Below are positions 1 to 5,706 of a stretch of 5,839 bases of DNA, one piece after another. The notes beneath the pieces are model-generated. The model had not been told where the DNA came from. It saw only the letters and a program-made list of their open reading frames with translations, and ran no database searches. The stretch's first letter is position 1. The number at the start of each line of letters is the position of its first letter. The position numbers and the translations under genes are program-made. The DNA is from JAKEGN01 sp964465665 (GTDB lineage: Bacteria; Pseudomonadota; Gammaproteobacteria; Steroidobacterales; Woeseiaceae), in NCBI GenBank assembly GCA_964465665.1, contig CAYXKM010000102.1:1-5839 (forward strand). The letters run 5' to 3'.

Positions 1-891
1 GCGGGTCTGTTCGGCATCAACATGGCGTTCTCGCAGCAATACCGGTATGCGGCGGCCGAGAGCGTGGATGCCCGCTACACCGCGCGTGCGATCTCGCTGG
101 TGCTGGTGGGCGCAATCGGCGGTGCGCTGGTCGGTCCGGAACTGGTGATTCGCGGTCAGCACTGGTTTGACGGAGTGCAGTACGCCGGCACGCTCACGGC
201 GCTGGCCGTATTGTATGTGCTGCAGGGACTGCTATTCCTGTTCCTGGCCCCTTTGCGCAGCGAAAGCACATCCGCGCCCGGGGAAACGGATCGTCACCTG
301 AAAGAGATCCTGCGGCAACCGGTGTACCGGGTAGCTGTCGTGAGCGGCGCCGTCGCCTACGGAGTGATGACTCTGATCATGACCGCGACCCCGATCAGCA
401 TGCACGTGCATGACGGATTCCCGATCGAGGCGACCGCGAACGTCATTCGCAGTCATGTGCTCGGCATGTACTTGCCTTCGCTGTTCTCGGGATTTCTCAT
501 GGACCGTTTCGGCACGGTCAAAATAATGATCGCGGGAGCTCTGGCATTGACCGGGGCCTGTATCGTCGGTCTGCAGGGTCACAGTTATATGCATTACTGG
601 TACGCATTGATCCTGCTCGGCGTCGGCTGGAACTTTCTGTACGTCGGCGGAACCACCATGCTGACGCTGACCTATTCGATGAGTGAAAGGTTCCGAGCAC
701 AGGCGATCAACGAATTTACAGTCTTCGGCGTATCGGCTGCCGCGTCGTTGCTCGCCGGCGCTGTCATTCACTATTTCGGCTGGACATTGCTGGTAACACT
801 GCCGCTGGTGCCGCTCGCCCTCGTCCTGCTCGGACTTTTCATTGTGCGTCAGGACAGGCTGTTGCGCAGACCATCGATGCGGCAGGCATGA
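1..891 (+). CDS. MFS transporter, C-terminal part (5' end outside window)
   Basis: Major facilitator superfamily membrane transporter; substrate unknown. The frame is open from the first base (A-G-L-F-G-I-N-M...), so the ATG at 22 is internal and the N-terminal part, perhaps 100-120 residues, lies upstream. Of the 296 residues seen, about eight hydrophobic segments are visible, roughly at 30-46, 61-85, 111-131, 153-171, 176-194, 199-218, 236-261 and 263-283. A hydrophilic loop at about 86-110 (SESTSAPGETDRHLKEILRQ) matches the central loop between the two six-helix halves. The segment MTATPISMHVHDGF followed by HVLGMYLPSLFSGFLMDRFG, and the later LLGVGWNFLYVGGTT, resemble a widespread proteobacterial MFS subgroup of unassigned substrate. 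The RFG after helix 8 fits the loop motif of the C-terminal half. The stop is 4 nt before the next start, so the two genes are almost certainly co-transcribed, which suggests the transporter carries a substrate or product of the following oxidoreductase (inference). Confidence 0.9.
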   Translation, partial: AGLFGINMAFSQQYRYAAAESVDARYTARAISLVLVGAIGGALVGPELVIRGQHWFDGVQYAGTLTALAVLYVLQGLLFLFLAPLRSESTSAPGETDRHLKEILRQPVYRVAVVSGAVAYGVMTLIMTATPISMHVHDGFPIEATANVIRSHVLGMYLPSLFSGFLMDRFGTVKIMIAGALALTGACIVGLQGHSYMHYWYALILLGVGWNFLYVGGTTMLTLTYSMSERFRAQAINEFTVFGVSAAASLLAGAVIHYFGWTLLVTLPLVPLALVLLGLFIVRQDRLLRRPSMRQA

Positions 892-895
892 ACGA

Positions 896-2299
896 ATGAG
901 TGCACGCAACGGGATTCCGGCGCGGAACCGGGTCCGGCGGCTCTATGACGACGATCTGTATCACTTCGAAACCGCGGAGCCCTCTTACTGGGAATCCACG
1001 GCGACCGGGAATGCGCCGGACTGTCCTGCATTGCGTGCCGATGCGGCGTGTGATGTGGCCATCATAGGCGGAGGTTACACCGGCCTGTCGACCGCCTATC
1101 ACCTGGCACGCGACCTCAAGGCAGACGTGCGGGTGCTGGAAGCCGGCCATATCGGCTGGGGAGCATCCGGAAGAAATGCGGGATTCTGCAGTCTCGGCGG
1201 CACCAAGCTCGGTCTGGAACGCGCTGTTCGCCGTTTTGGTATCGAGGCGGTGCGGCATTACTGGCAGTCGCAGGTCGAGGCCGTGGAACTGGTCAGGACC
1301 CTGATCGCGACCGAAAGCATCGATGCTCAGATTACGGGTGACGAAGAACTGGATGTTGCGTGTTCGGCCCGGTCGTTCGCAGAACTGAGAAGCCATGCCA
1401 TGACCCAGTCCACCCTGCTCGGGCTGGATGCGTCCGCTATCACGGCGGAGGAATTTCGCGAACGGTATTTTGACTCGCCCCTGCAGCACGGTGCCATTCG
1501 GGTTCGTCCGACCTTCGGCTTGCATCCGCTTCGTTTCCTTCGCGGTCTCGCGACCGCTGCAAAGTCAAAGGGGGCGATCCTGCACAGTGGCAGCGAGGTA
1601 CTGTCCTGGCAAAAAACCGGTGGCAAGCACTTGCTCATGACAGCAAGCGGAACCCTTCGTGCCGGCAAGGTGGTCATGGCCTGTAACGGATTCATGCCGG
1701 AACACCTGCATCGATCGTTCGCTGCCCGGCCCATGCCGATGATCAGCGCCATCGTCGTCACCCGACCACTGACGAACGAGGAACTCGCTGCCCATCGATG
1801 GCAATCCCGTTCCCCGATGATTACTGCAAGAAACCTGCTCAACTATTTCCGCCTGCTGCCGGATCGCCGGATGTTATTCGGCGGCCGCGGCCATTCAAGC
1901 GGTGATGCAGCCGGTACCGCGAAAAATCACGCGTTGCTGTTCTCGCAACTACGGCAACTGTGCCCGGCGTGGAACGACGTGAGTATCGATTACCGGTGGC
2001 AAGGCCTGGTCTGTTTCACCCGCCGGCTGACGCCGTCTGTAGGGCGACTCGACGATGATCCGAGCGTGTACTTTGCCTTCGGTTACCACGGCAACGGCGT
2101 CAACACGGCAATCTGGGCGGGACGTGAACTTGCCGGATGGATAGCGCATCCGAGCGGCAGCGCTGTGCCGAAAAGCATACCGCTCATGGTGCAGGGCTTG
2201 AGCGGGCGCTTTCCGCTTGCATCAATACGACTTTGGTACCTGCGCGCGCGGCTCGCCATGTTGCGCGCCGCCGACCGGATCGACGACGTCAGAAACTGA
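896..2299 (+). CDS. FAD-dependent oxidoreductase, DAO family (OrdL/PuuB-like)
   Basis: Flavoprotein expected to oxidise an amino acid or amine, giving an imine or aldehyde; 467 residues, close to the usual size. The N-terminus has the SYWESTA segment (30-36) like the SYY-A-TA start of gamma-glutamylputrescine oxidases. The Rossmann FAD motif GGGYTG lies at 58-63, with E82 in RVLEAG as the ribose-binding acid. GASGRNAG at 89-96 is the signature of this family. The C-terminal block GLVCFTRRLTPSVGRLDD (370-387) and FAFGYHGNGV (393-402) matches the FAD-contacting end of OrdL/PuuB proteins. The tail, about 430-467, is basic and hydrophobic (RFPLASIRLWYLRARLAML), as in relatives. The start at 896 is preferred because it clears the transporter stop at 891 by 4 nt and has GGCAGG at 881-886. 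An in-frame upstream GTG at 842 would overlap the transporter by 50 nt. The family is clear; the substrate is not. Other DAO members (glycine or sarcosine oxidase-like) cannot be excluded. Confidence 0.93.
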   Translation: MSARNGIPARNRVRRLYDDDLYHFETAEPSYWESTATGNAPDCPALRADAACDVAIIGGGYTGLSTAYHLARDLKADVRVLEAGHIGWGASGRNAGFCSLGGTKLGLERAVRRFGIEAVRHYWQSQVEAVELVRTLIATESIDAQITGDEELDVACSARSFAELRSHAMTQSTLLGLDASAITAEEFRERYFDSPLQHGAIRVRPTFGLHPLRFLRGLATAAKSKGAILHSGSEVLSWQKTGGKHLLMTASGTLRAGKVVMACNGFMPEHLHRSFAARPMPMISAIVVTRPLTNEELAAHRWQSRSPMITARNLLNYFRLLPDRRMLFGGRGHSSGDAAGTAKNHALLFSQLRQLCPAWNDVSIDYRWQGLVCFTRRLTPSVGRLDDDPSVYFAFGYHGNGVNTAIWAGRELAGWIAHPSGSAVPKSIPLMVQGLSGRFPLASIRLWYLRARLAMLRAADRIDDVRN

Positions 2300-2315
2300 A
2301 ACTGAAGCGTCGTCG
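2281..2315 (+). terminator. Possible stem-loop around the oxidoreductase stop codon
   Basis: CGACGACG at 2281-2288 is the exact reverse complement of CGTCGTCG at 2308-2315, giving an 8-bp stem around a 19-nt loop that contains the stop codon (2297-2299) and a tandem AAACTG repeat. No run of T follows, so this is not a classical intrinsic terminator. It could weakly stop the transporter/oxidoreductase transcript or be chance in a CGTC-rich stretch. Confidence 0.25.
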
Positions 2316-2460
2316 GCGAGCAGTCCGTCGGCGGTCGTCTGTAAGACGCATCACAGGACGGCCTTCCTGGACCTGCAACGGTGGCGAGACATCGACAATT
2401 TCCTGCCTTTTTGCACAGAAACTGCGATGTCGATGCGTGTTTGTCGGGCTTAACCTTGAA

Positions 2461-2478
2461 TTGCGCAAACAAGCGCAA
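2461..2478. promoter_or_regulatory. Inverted repeat TTGCGC-N6-GCGCAA upstream of the microcin-like gene
   Basis: Perfect 6-bp arms (2461-2466 and 2473-2478) separated by AAACAA, ending 26 nt before the ATG at 2505. The left arm is itself part of the palindrome TTGCGCAA (2461-2468). It lies in the 205-nt gap (2300-2504) that holds no convincing gene. The position suits an operator or a 5' leader hairpin. No promoter with two good hexamers could be chosen: TTGAAT (2456) with TACGAA (2480) would start the transcript within the ribosome binding site. Confidence 0.4.
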
Positions 2479-2492
2479 CTACGAATCAACAT

Positions 2493-2497
2493 GGAGG
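2493..2497 (+). promoter_or_regulatory. Ribosome binding site GGAGG of the microcin-like gene
   Basis: GGAGG followed by a 7-nt spacer to the ATG at 2505. This is the best Shine-Dalgarno match among the plus-strand genes here and strongly supports the short frame as a real, well translated gene. Confidence 0.8.
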
Positions 2498-2504
2498 TTG
2501 AGTC

Positions 2505-2702
2505 ATGCGACTTTTGAATGAAATGGAACTGGAATTGGTGTGCGGCGCCCAAGGAGTGTGCACACCGGAGAACAGCGGCGGCAATTCCTACGGCGGTGTT
2601 GTGGTTACAGAAACCGTCGGCGATGAATTGATCAATATTTACGAGGGCGTTGTCGCCGTAGCCTCGCACATCATCGAACGGGTGGCCAACGCATTGCGCT
2701 AG
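2505..2702 (+). CDS. Microcin-like (class II bacteriocin-type) double-glycine leader peptide precursor
   Basis: Small peptide of 65 residues, unrecognised as a named protein. Residues 1-15, MRLLNEMELELVCGA, fit the double-glycine leader: L at -12, E at -8, L at -7, V at -4, G at -2, A at -1. It has the same length and frame as the colicin V leader MRTLTLNELDSVSGG (recalled), and a GA ending is known in some microcins. Such leaders are cut by the C39 peptidase domain of an ABC exporter during secretion. The predicted mature peptide is 50 residues: a Gly/Ser/Asn-rich start (ENSGGNSYGG, 22-31), then VVVTETVGDELINIYEGVVAVASHIIERVANALR-type sequence (32-65) that looks like an amphipathic or membrane-active helix. 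Cysteines are C13 (in the leader, -3) and C19, leaving only one in the mature peptide, so no internal disulfide. It has its own strong ribosome binding site and ends at a TAG just before a hairpin. No exporter is in the window. Alternatively it may be a signalling peptide or a modified RiPP. Confidence 0.75.
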   Translation: MRLLNEMELELVCGAQGVCTPENSGGNSYGGVVVTETVGDELINIYEGVVAVASHIIERVANALR

Positions 2703-2709
2703 GCTGACC

Positions 2710-2742
2710 ACGAATCATCGGGCACTTGGCCCGATGGTTCGT
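2710..2742. terminator. Hairpin terminator between convergent genes
   Basis: The 14-nt arms at 2710-2723 and 2729-2742 pair with one T-G wobble (2715:2737) around the loop ACTTG. It begins 8 nt after the stop of the microcin-like gene, and TTT (2742-2744) follows on the plus strand, so the U-tract is short. On the minus strand the hairpin covers the last codons and stop (2715-2717) of the CPBP protease gene. It probably ends both converging transcripts; the stem is strong but the poor U-tract lowers efficiency estimates. Confidence 0.7.
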
Positions 2743-3548
2743 TTCGCGATGAGCAAGCATGAAAGGAGCAAGCTGACCACCAACAACGCCGTTGCCATGG
2801 CACCGGCGCTGGCGACAAGCGGCGTAGTGTCGAGTGGATTCCAGCGCCCGTTCAAGCAACGCCAATCGAGCTGTGACGCGAGGTTGTATGTCGCGTGGGC
2901 CAAGGTCGCAATCCACAATGTGCCGCTGTTAAGTGTCGCAACGGCGAAGAAAAGGCCTATCGCAAAAGCCAGAGAGATTGTTTGTGGATTGTGGTAAATC
3001 GCGAAAAGAATCGAGGACGCGAGCACTGCAAATAGCTTGCCACGATGCAGCAGGCGGTTCAGAAAAAATCCGCGATTGATGACTTCTTCGATTGGCGGGA
3101 TCAGCAATACGCTCACCAGTATTCCCAAAGCCATCTGCCACGGTGGCGGGCATTGCCAGGAAAAATGAGGCGCGATAGCGGGTAGGCCATCGGCACTGAC
3201 GCTCAGGCCGAACGAGGTCATGGCAATAAGGCCACCCCAGAATGCACACCGCAGCGTGATTCCCAGCGCGATGCCGATGGCGATCAGGCGCAGGCTCAGT
3301 GCACTGCGGCGATAGAGCGCCAGTACCCGGTGACCGTAATCACTCATGACCGGATACATCAGCAGCATGAGGATGGGCGGCACGACCAGGTAGCTCAGAT
3401 CACCCGCAAGATCCGGCTGGTAACCACTGTCCCGCAAATGGACTTCAAGAAAGCTGCGGGCAATCAGCGCCGCGGTTTCATATACCAGGATGGCGAACAG
3501 CGGGACGCGTATCCAGTCCGGGTCCACAAGGTTTCTTGCATCGGGCAT
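2715..3548 (-). CDS. CPBP family intramembrane glutamic metalloprotease (CAAX protease/bacteriocin-processing)
   Basis: Multi-span membrane protein of 277 residues (from the ATG at 3548) belonging to the CPBP (Abi, CAAX protease Rce1-like) family. All three family motifs are present: EEVINR at 154-159 (E154, E155, R159), FAIYH at 182-186 (H186), and HATYN at 218-222 (H218, N222). About seven to eight hydrophobic segments are seen, near 15-34, 50-68, 85-109, 138-160, 172-188, 190-208, 213-228 and 245-269. Known members cleave prenylated proteins or serve in bacteriocin immunity and maturation (PlnI, SkkI in lactic acid bacteria). The gene converges on the microcin-like peptide gene and shares its terminator hairpin. 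It lies 101 nt downstream of rubredoxin on the same strand and could be read from the alkB promoter or its own (a TACACT -10-like box at 3601-3596 lacks a good -35). An in-frame GTG at 3566 would add six residues, but no ribosome binding site is seen for it; GAGA before the ATG at 3548 is also weak. Immunity is an inference; the family assignment is firm. Confidence 0.9.
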   Translation of the reverse strand: MPDARNLVDPDWIRVPLFAILVYETAALIARSFLEVHLRDSGYQPDLAGDLSYLVVPPILMLLMYPVMSDYGHRVLALYRRSALSLRLIAIGIALGITLRCAFWGGLIAMTSFGLSVSADGLPAIAPHFSWQCPPPWQMALGILVSVLLIPPIEEVINRGFFLNRLLHRGKLFAVLASSILFAIYHNPQTISLAFAIGLFFAVATLNSGTLWIATLAHATYNLASQLDWRCLNGRWNPLDTTPLVASAGAMATALLVVSLLLSCLLIAKRTIGPSAR

Positions 3549-3649
3549 GACTGCGTCTCGTTGCACAGGAACTGCGGGATGTTGCGGGCCGTTTCAGTGT
3601 AGGCCAAGCAGCATATCGCGGGATTTGGTGCGGATTCGCGCATTGACGG

Positions 3650-3811
3650 TCAGAGCAGCTCGAAATCCTCCTTGCGGCGAACGGCGCAGTCCGGGCAGAC
3701 AAAATCGTCCGGCAACGATGCCCACGAAGTTCCCGGCGGATAACCCTCGTGCTTGTCTCCTGATTCTTCACTGTAAAGGTAGCCGCATTCCGGACAACGG
3801 TAATCGCTCAC
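3650..3811 (-). CDS. rubA: Rubredoxin, electron donor to AlkB
   Basis: Small cytoplasmic iron-sulfur protein of 53 residues that carries electrons from rubredoxin reductase to the di-iron alkane hydroxylase. It reads VSDYRCPECGYLY at the start, then PPGTSWASLPDDFVCPDC. The four iron-binding cysteines are C6, C9, C39 and C42, the same numbering as in classical rubredoxins, and the conserved PGT-W-LPDD loop is intact. After the second knuckle it has AVRRKEDF, with Ala instead of the usual Gly after the last Cys and one residue more than the common CG-x-x-K-x-x-F spacing. The start is GTG, overlapping the alkB stop (GTGA, 3811-3808), with GGGAG five nt upstream, so translation is probably coupled to alkB. 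The short length and non-ATG start make it easy to miss. Its linkage to alkB points to an AlkG-type role (alkG/rubA). The reductase is not in the window. Confidence 0.95.
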   Translation of the reverse strand: MSDYRCPECGYLYSEESGDKHEGYPPGTSWASLPDDFVCPDCAVRRKEDFELL

Positions 3812-5010
3812 CTCAGCTCCCTGGTCCTTGCACGAGCCTGTCCGTACCGTGCACGGATGCGGTCCGCATTGCGCGGATCGACGTTGACACGCGACAGGTC
3901 TCCATCAATATGCCTGAGCGCCAACAGGCGTTTATCCATGACGCGAAACCAGAGCCACGGCACGTACGCCAGCAGGTACGCGCCGAAATAGCCACTTGGC
4001 AGACCGGGCAGATCCTCGAAGTGCCGAAGCGACTGGTAGCGCCTCATCGGGTGCGCATGGTGATCGGAATGACGCTGCAGATGAAACAGCACCAGGTTGC
4101 TGTATAGATGATTGCTGTTCCACGAGTGCAGGGGCAGGCACCGCTCGTATCGCCCGTTCGCATCCCTGGCACGCAACAGCCCGTAATGCTCGACGTAATT
4201 GGCACTTGTCAGTTGCCACCAAGCAAACACGTTGTGTATCAGCAGAAAGATGATCATGGACCATCCGAAGATGGTGATCAGCGTAAGTTGCAGGACGACT
4301 GCAAGAGCCAGCGACTGCAGAATTTCATTTTCCCGGCACCACGGTGACCGGTGGCTGCGGGCCAGCCTTTCTTTTTCTATGGTCCAGGCGCGCCGGAATG
4401 CCCCCGGTACCTCGCGCAGTGCAAAACGATAAATCGACTCCCCCATGCGAGCACTGGCCGGGTCCTCCGGCGTCGACACGTCGCGATGGTGACCGCGATT
4501 GTGCTCGATCCAGAAATGCCCGTACGCTGGAACCGCGAGCACCATTTTCGCGAGGTTTCGTTCCAGGCTTGATTTCTTGTGTCCCAGTTCGTGTCCGGTA
4601 TTGATGCCAAGACCGCTGGTTAAGCCGGCGACGGCGGCCAGGCCGGCAAATGCCCACCAGGACAGCGCCTGCGTTCCGGCCCACCAGGCTGCCGCAATCA
4701 GGCTGATGAAATGCATCGGCACTACGGCATAGGTGAGATACCGGTAATAACGATCCTGGTCTAGCTGCGGAACGATGGCTTCCGGCGGATTGCCACGATC
4801 TTCACCGATCAGATAGTCGAGCAGGGGACCGAGTACGTAAGCATTGAGGAGCGGCAGCAACAGCCAGGCCTGCTGACCCGTGCCCGCATGCAGGGCAATA
4901 CCGATGAACGGTTGCAGCGGATAAATGACCGACATCGACCAGAGCCAGCGTTTGCGATCGACGAATCGAATGGACTCACCGGACGGCAACGTTGTTGTGT
5001 AAGCCCGCAT
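3808..5010 (-). CDS. alkB: Alkane 1-monooxygenase (AlkB)
   Basis: Integral membrane non-haem di-iron enzyme that inserts oxygen at the terminal methyl of n-alkanes to give 1-alkanols, using electrons from rubredoxin. It has 400 residues, like the 401-residue GPo1 enzyme. All histidine boxes are present: HELGH (140-144), EHNRGHH (169-175), NYVEHYG (271-277, H275) and LQRHSDHH (311-318). Conserved blocks RMGESIY (188-194), PGAFRRAW (202-209) and WNSNHLYSNLVLFH (297-310) are intact. Hydrophobic segments lie near 24-42, 47-66, 92-110, 117-136 and 232-262. A57 aligns without gaps to GPo1 Trp55, the residue that limits chain length, so mid-to-long alkanes are expected. The ATG at 5010 is chosen: AGGGGG lies 9 nt upstream and the N-terminus matches AlkB. 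Starts at 5067 or 5187 would add residues unlike the family and pass through the promoter. The stop overlaps the rubredoxin start. Confidence 0.97.
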   Translation of the reverse strand: MRAYTTTLPSGESIRFVDRKRWLWSMSVIYPLQPFIGIALHAGTGQQAWLLLPLLNAYVLGPLLDYLIGEDRGNPPEAIVPQLDQDRYYRYLTYAVVPMHFISLIAAAWWAGTQALSWWAFAGLAAVAGLTSGLGINTGHELGHKKSSLERNLAKMVLAVPAYGHFWIEHNRGHHRDVSTPEDPASARMGESIYRFALREVPGAFRRAWTIEKERLARSHRSPWCRENEILQSLALAVVLQLTLITIFGWSMIIFLLIHNVFAWWQLTSANYVEHYGLLRARDANGRYERCLPLHSWNSNHLYSNLVLFHLQRHSDHHAHPMRRYQSLRHFEDLPGLPSGYFGAYLLAYVPWLWFRVMDKRLLALRHIDGDLSRVNVDPRNADRIRARYGQARARTRELR

Positions 5011-5019
5011 TGGTCGTAT

Positions 5020-5025
5020 CCCCCT
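5020..5025 (-). promoter_or_regulatory. Ribosome binding site of alkB (AGGGGG)
   Basis: On the minus strand AGGGGG lies 9 nt before the ATG at 5010. It decides the start against the longer in-frame alternatives at 5067 and 5187, which have no comparable site. Confidence 0.65.
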
Positions 5026-5039
5026 GGCCGTCCCGAGAG

Positions 5040-5056
5040 CCTGACAATTTGTCGGG
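5040..5056. promoter_or_regulatory. Operator-like palindrome at the alkB transcription start
   Basis: CCTGACAATTTGTCGGG: a perfect GACAA-T-TTGTC core (5043-5053) with flanking CC/GG pairs and one mismatched pair (5042:5054). It lies just downstream of the alkB -10 box, where a bound repressor would block initiation. The odd centre fits a dimeric DNA-binding protein better than an RNA hairpin. The regulator is not in the window. Confidence 0.5.
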
Positions 5057-5058
5057 AA

Positions 5059-5064
5059 ATTATA
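5059..5064 (-). promoter_or_regulatory. alkB promoter -10 box TATAAT
   Basis: Exact TATAAT on the minus strand (5064-5059), placing the transcription start near 5052 and a leader of about 42 nt before alkB. The -35 region, 17 nt upstream, is poor (CCAATA-like), which suggests that an activator helps RNA polymerase. This is usual for alkane-inducible genes but is inference here. Confidence 0.55.
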
Positions 5065-5175
5065 CATACCATTGCGGCAGGTATTGGTAAGTTCGCTGCT
5101 CCGGACCGGCAAACAGCGATATAGTCGGGCAGAGGTCACGCACTGGACGGCAAGACTCGGTACTCTCGGAACGCC

Positions 5176-5706
5176 ATGGAGCAGCACAGGAATTCATTGC
5201 AGCATCACCGGCTCCTCATTGGCCTCGTCGCCGCGATGTGCACCGGCTGTGCTCCGGACACCACCGGCAACACATCGGAAACCGCTGCGCCGGATGCGGC
5301 AGCATTTGCGGACCAGATCGTGTTGTCGAATCGAGAATACCTGCAGCAGCCAGCGTACGCCGCCGCGGACGTCGAGTGGGGCGCAAGGCTGGCGATGCAA
5401 TGCCTTGCGTGTCACACGCTGGAGCAGAACGGCCCAGCACTGCTCGGCCCGAATCTCCATGGCGTGTTCGGCAGGGCTGCGGCGAGCGCGGAAGACTTCG
5501 ACTATTCTTCAGCGCTGACTTCTGCTTCCGTGGTCTGGACACCCGGTGCGCTCGATGCCTGGCTCGCGGCACCATCGCAATTCCTGCCGGGGAACAGGAT
5601 GGCTTTCGCCGGGATACCCAAAGCCGCCGATCGGGATGCGTTGATTGCCTATTTATTGCTGGAAACCGACACAGCGACGGTTGCCGAACCGGCAGGCGAA
5701 CCGTGA
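5176..5706 (+). CDS. Class I c-type cytochrome, exported, possibly lipid-anchored
   Basis: Electron-carrier protein of 176 residues with one covalently bound haem, acting outside the inner membrane. A basic N-terminus and short hydrophobic stretch (about 12-24, LLIGLVAAMCTGC) form a signal sequence. C25 could be lipidated, although Cys at -3 (C22) departs from the standard lipobox. A Thr/Ala/Pro-rich linker follows (about 26-45). The haem site is CLACH (C76, C79, H80), then GPNLHGVFGR (91-100), FDYSSAL (108-114), and PGNRMAFAGI (138-147) with M142 as the sixth ligand, closing with an ALIAYL helix (155-160). This is the cytochrome c2/c550-like pattern. About 30 residues between signal and fold, and the acidic tail after 163, are extra. 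It is divergent from alkB across 165 nt. The start has only a weak GGA upstream (5168-5170); a TATAGT at 5120-5125 may be its -10, with a poor -35. Its redox partner is unknown. Confidence 0.92.
   Translation: MEQHRNSLQHHRLLIGLVAAMCTGCAPDTTGNTSETAAPDAAAFADQIVLSNREYLQQPAYAAADVEWGARLAMQCLACHTLEQNGPALLGPNLHGVFGRAAASAEDFDYSSALTSASVVWTPGALDAWLAAPSQFLPGNRMAFAGIPKAADRDALIAYLLLETDTATVAEPAGEP

Noticed and set aside
842..895. GTG at 842 as the start of the FAD oxidoreductase
   Set aside because: It would overlap the transporter by 50 nt and add a Cys/His-rich segment (CVRTGCCADHRCGRH) that is the transporter sequence read out of frame.
232..909. Long minus-strand open frame opposite the MFS transporter
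   Set aside because: Its translation is rich in Arg, Gln, His and Cys with no recognisable domain; it is the antisense shadow of the transporter gene.
839..1842. Minus-strand open frames opposite the FAD oxidoreductase
   Set aside because: They mirror a well supported plus-strand gene with intact FAD motifs and show no family features of their own.
2311..2333. Direct repeat CGTCGGCG (2311-2318 and 2326-2333)
   Set aside because: Two short copies in a CGTC-rich segment are easily chance; no further units follow.
2137..2517. Plus-strand open frame covering the gap before the microcin-like gene
   Set aside because: Arg-rich low-quality translation, starts inside the oxidoreductase, no ribosome binding site; its last part only overlaps the real Shine-Dalgarno region (short MEVESCDF).
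2289..2711. Minus-strand open frame across the intergenic region and the microcin-like gene
   Set aside because: No start signal or domain. The opposite strand has a strong ribosome binding site and a leader motif.
3490..4107. Plus-strand open frame of 205 residues over rubredoxin and the end of alkB
   Set aside because: It is antisense to two confidently identified genes and has no recognisable features.
5011..5187. N-terminal extension of AlkB from 5187
   Set aside because: The extra 59 residues are unlike any AlkB N-terminus, read through the -10 box and palindrome, and overlap the divergent cytochrome gene. The protein from 5010 has the family's usual length.
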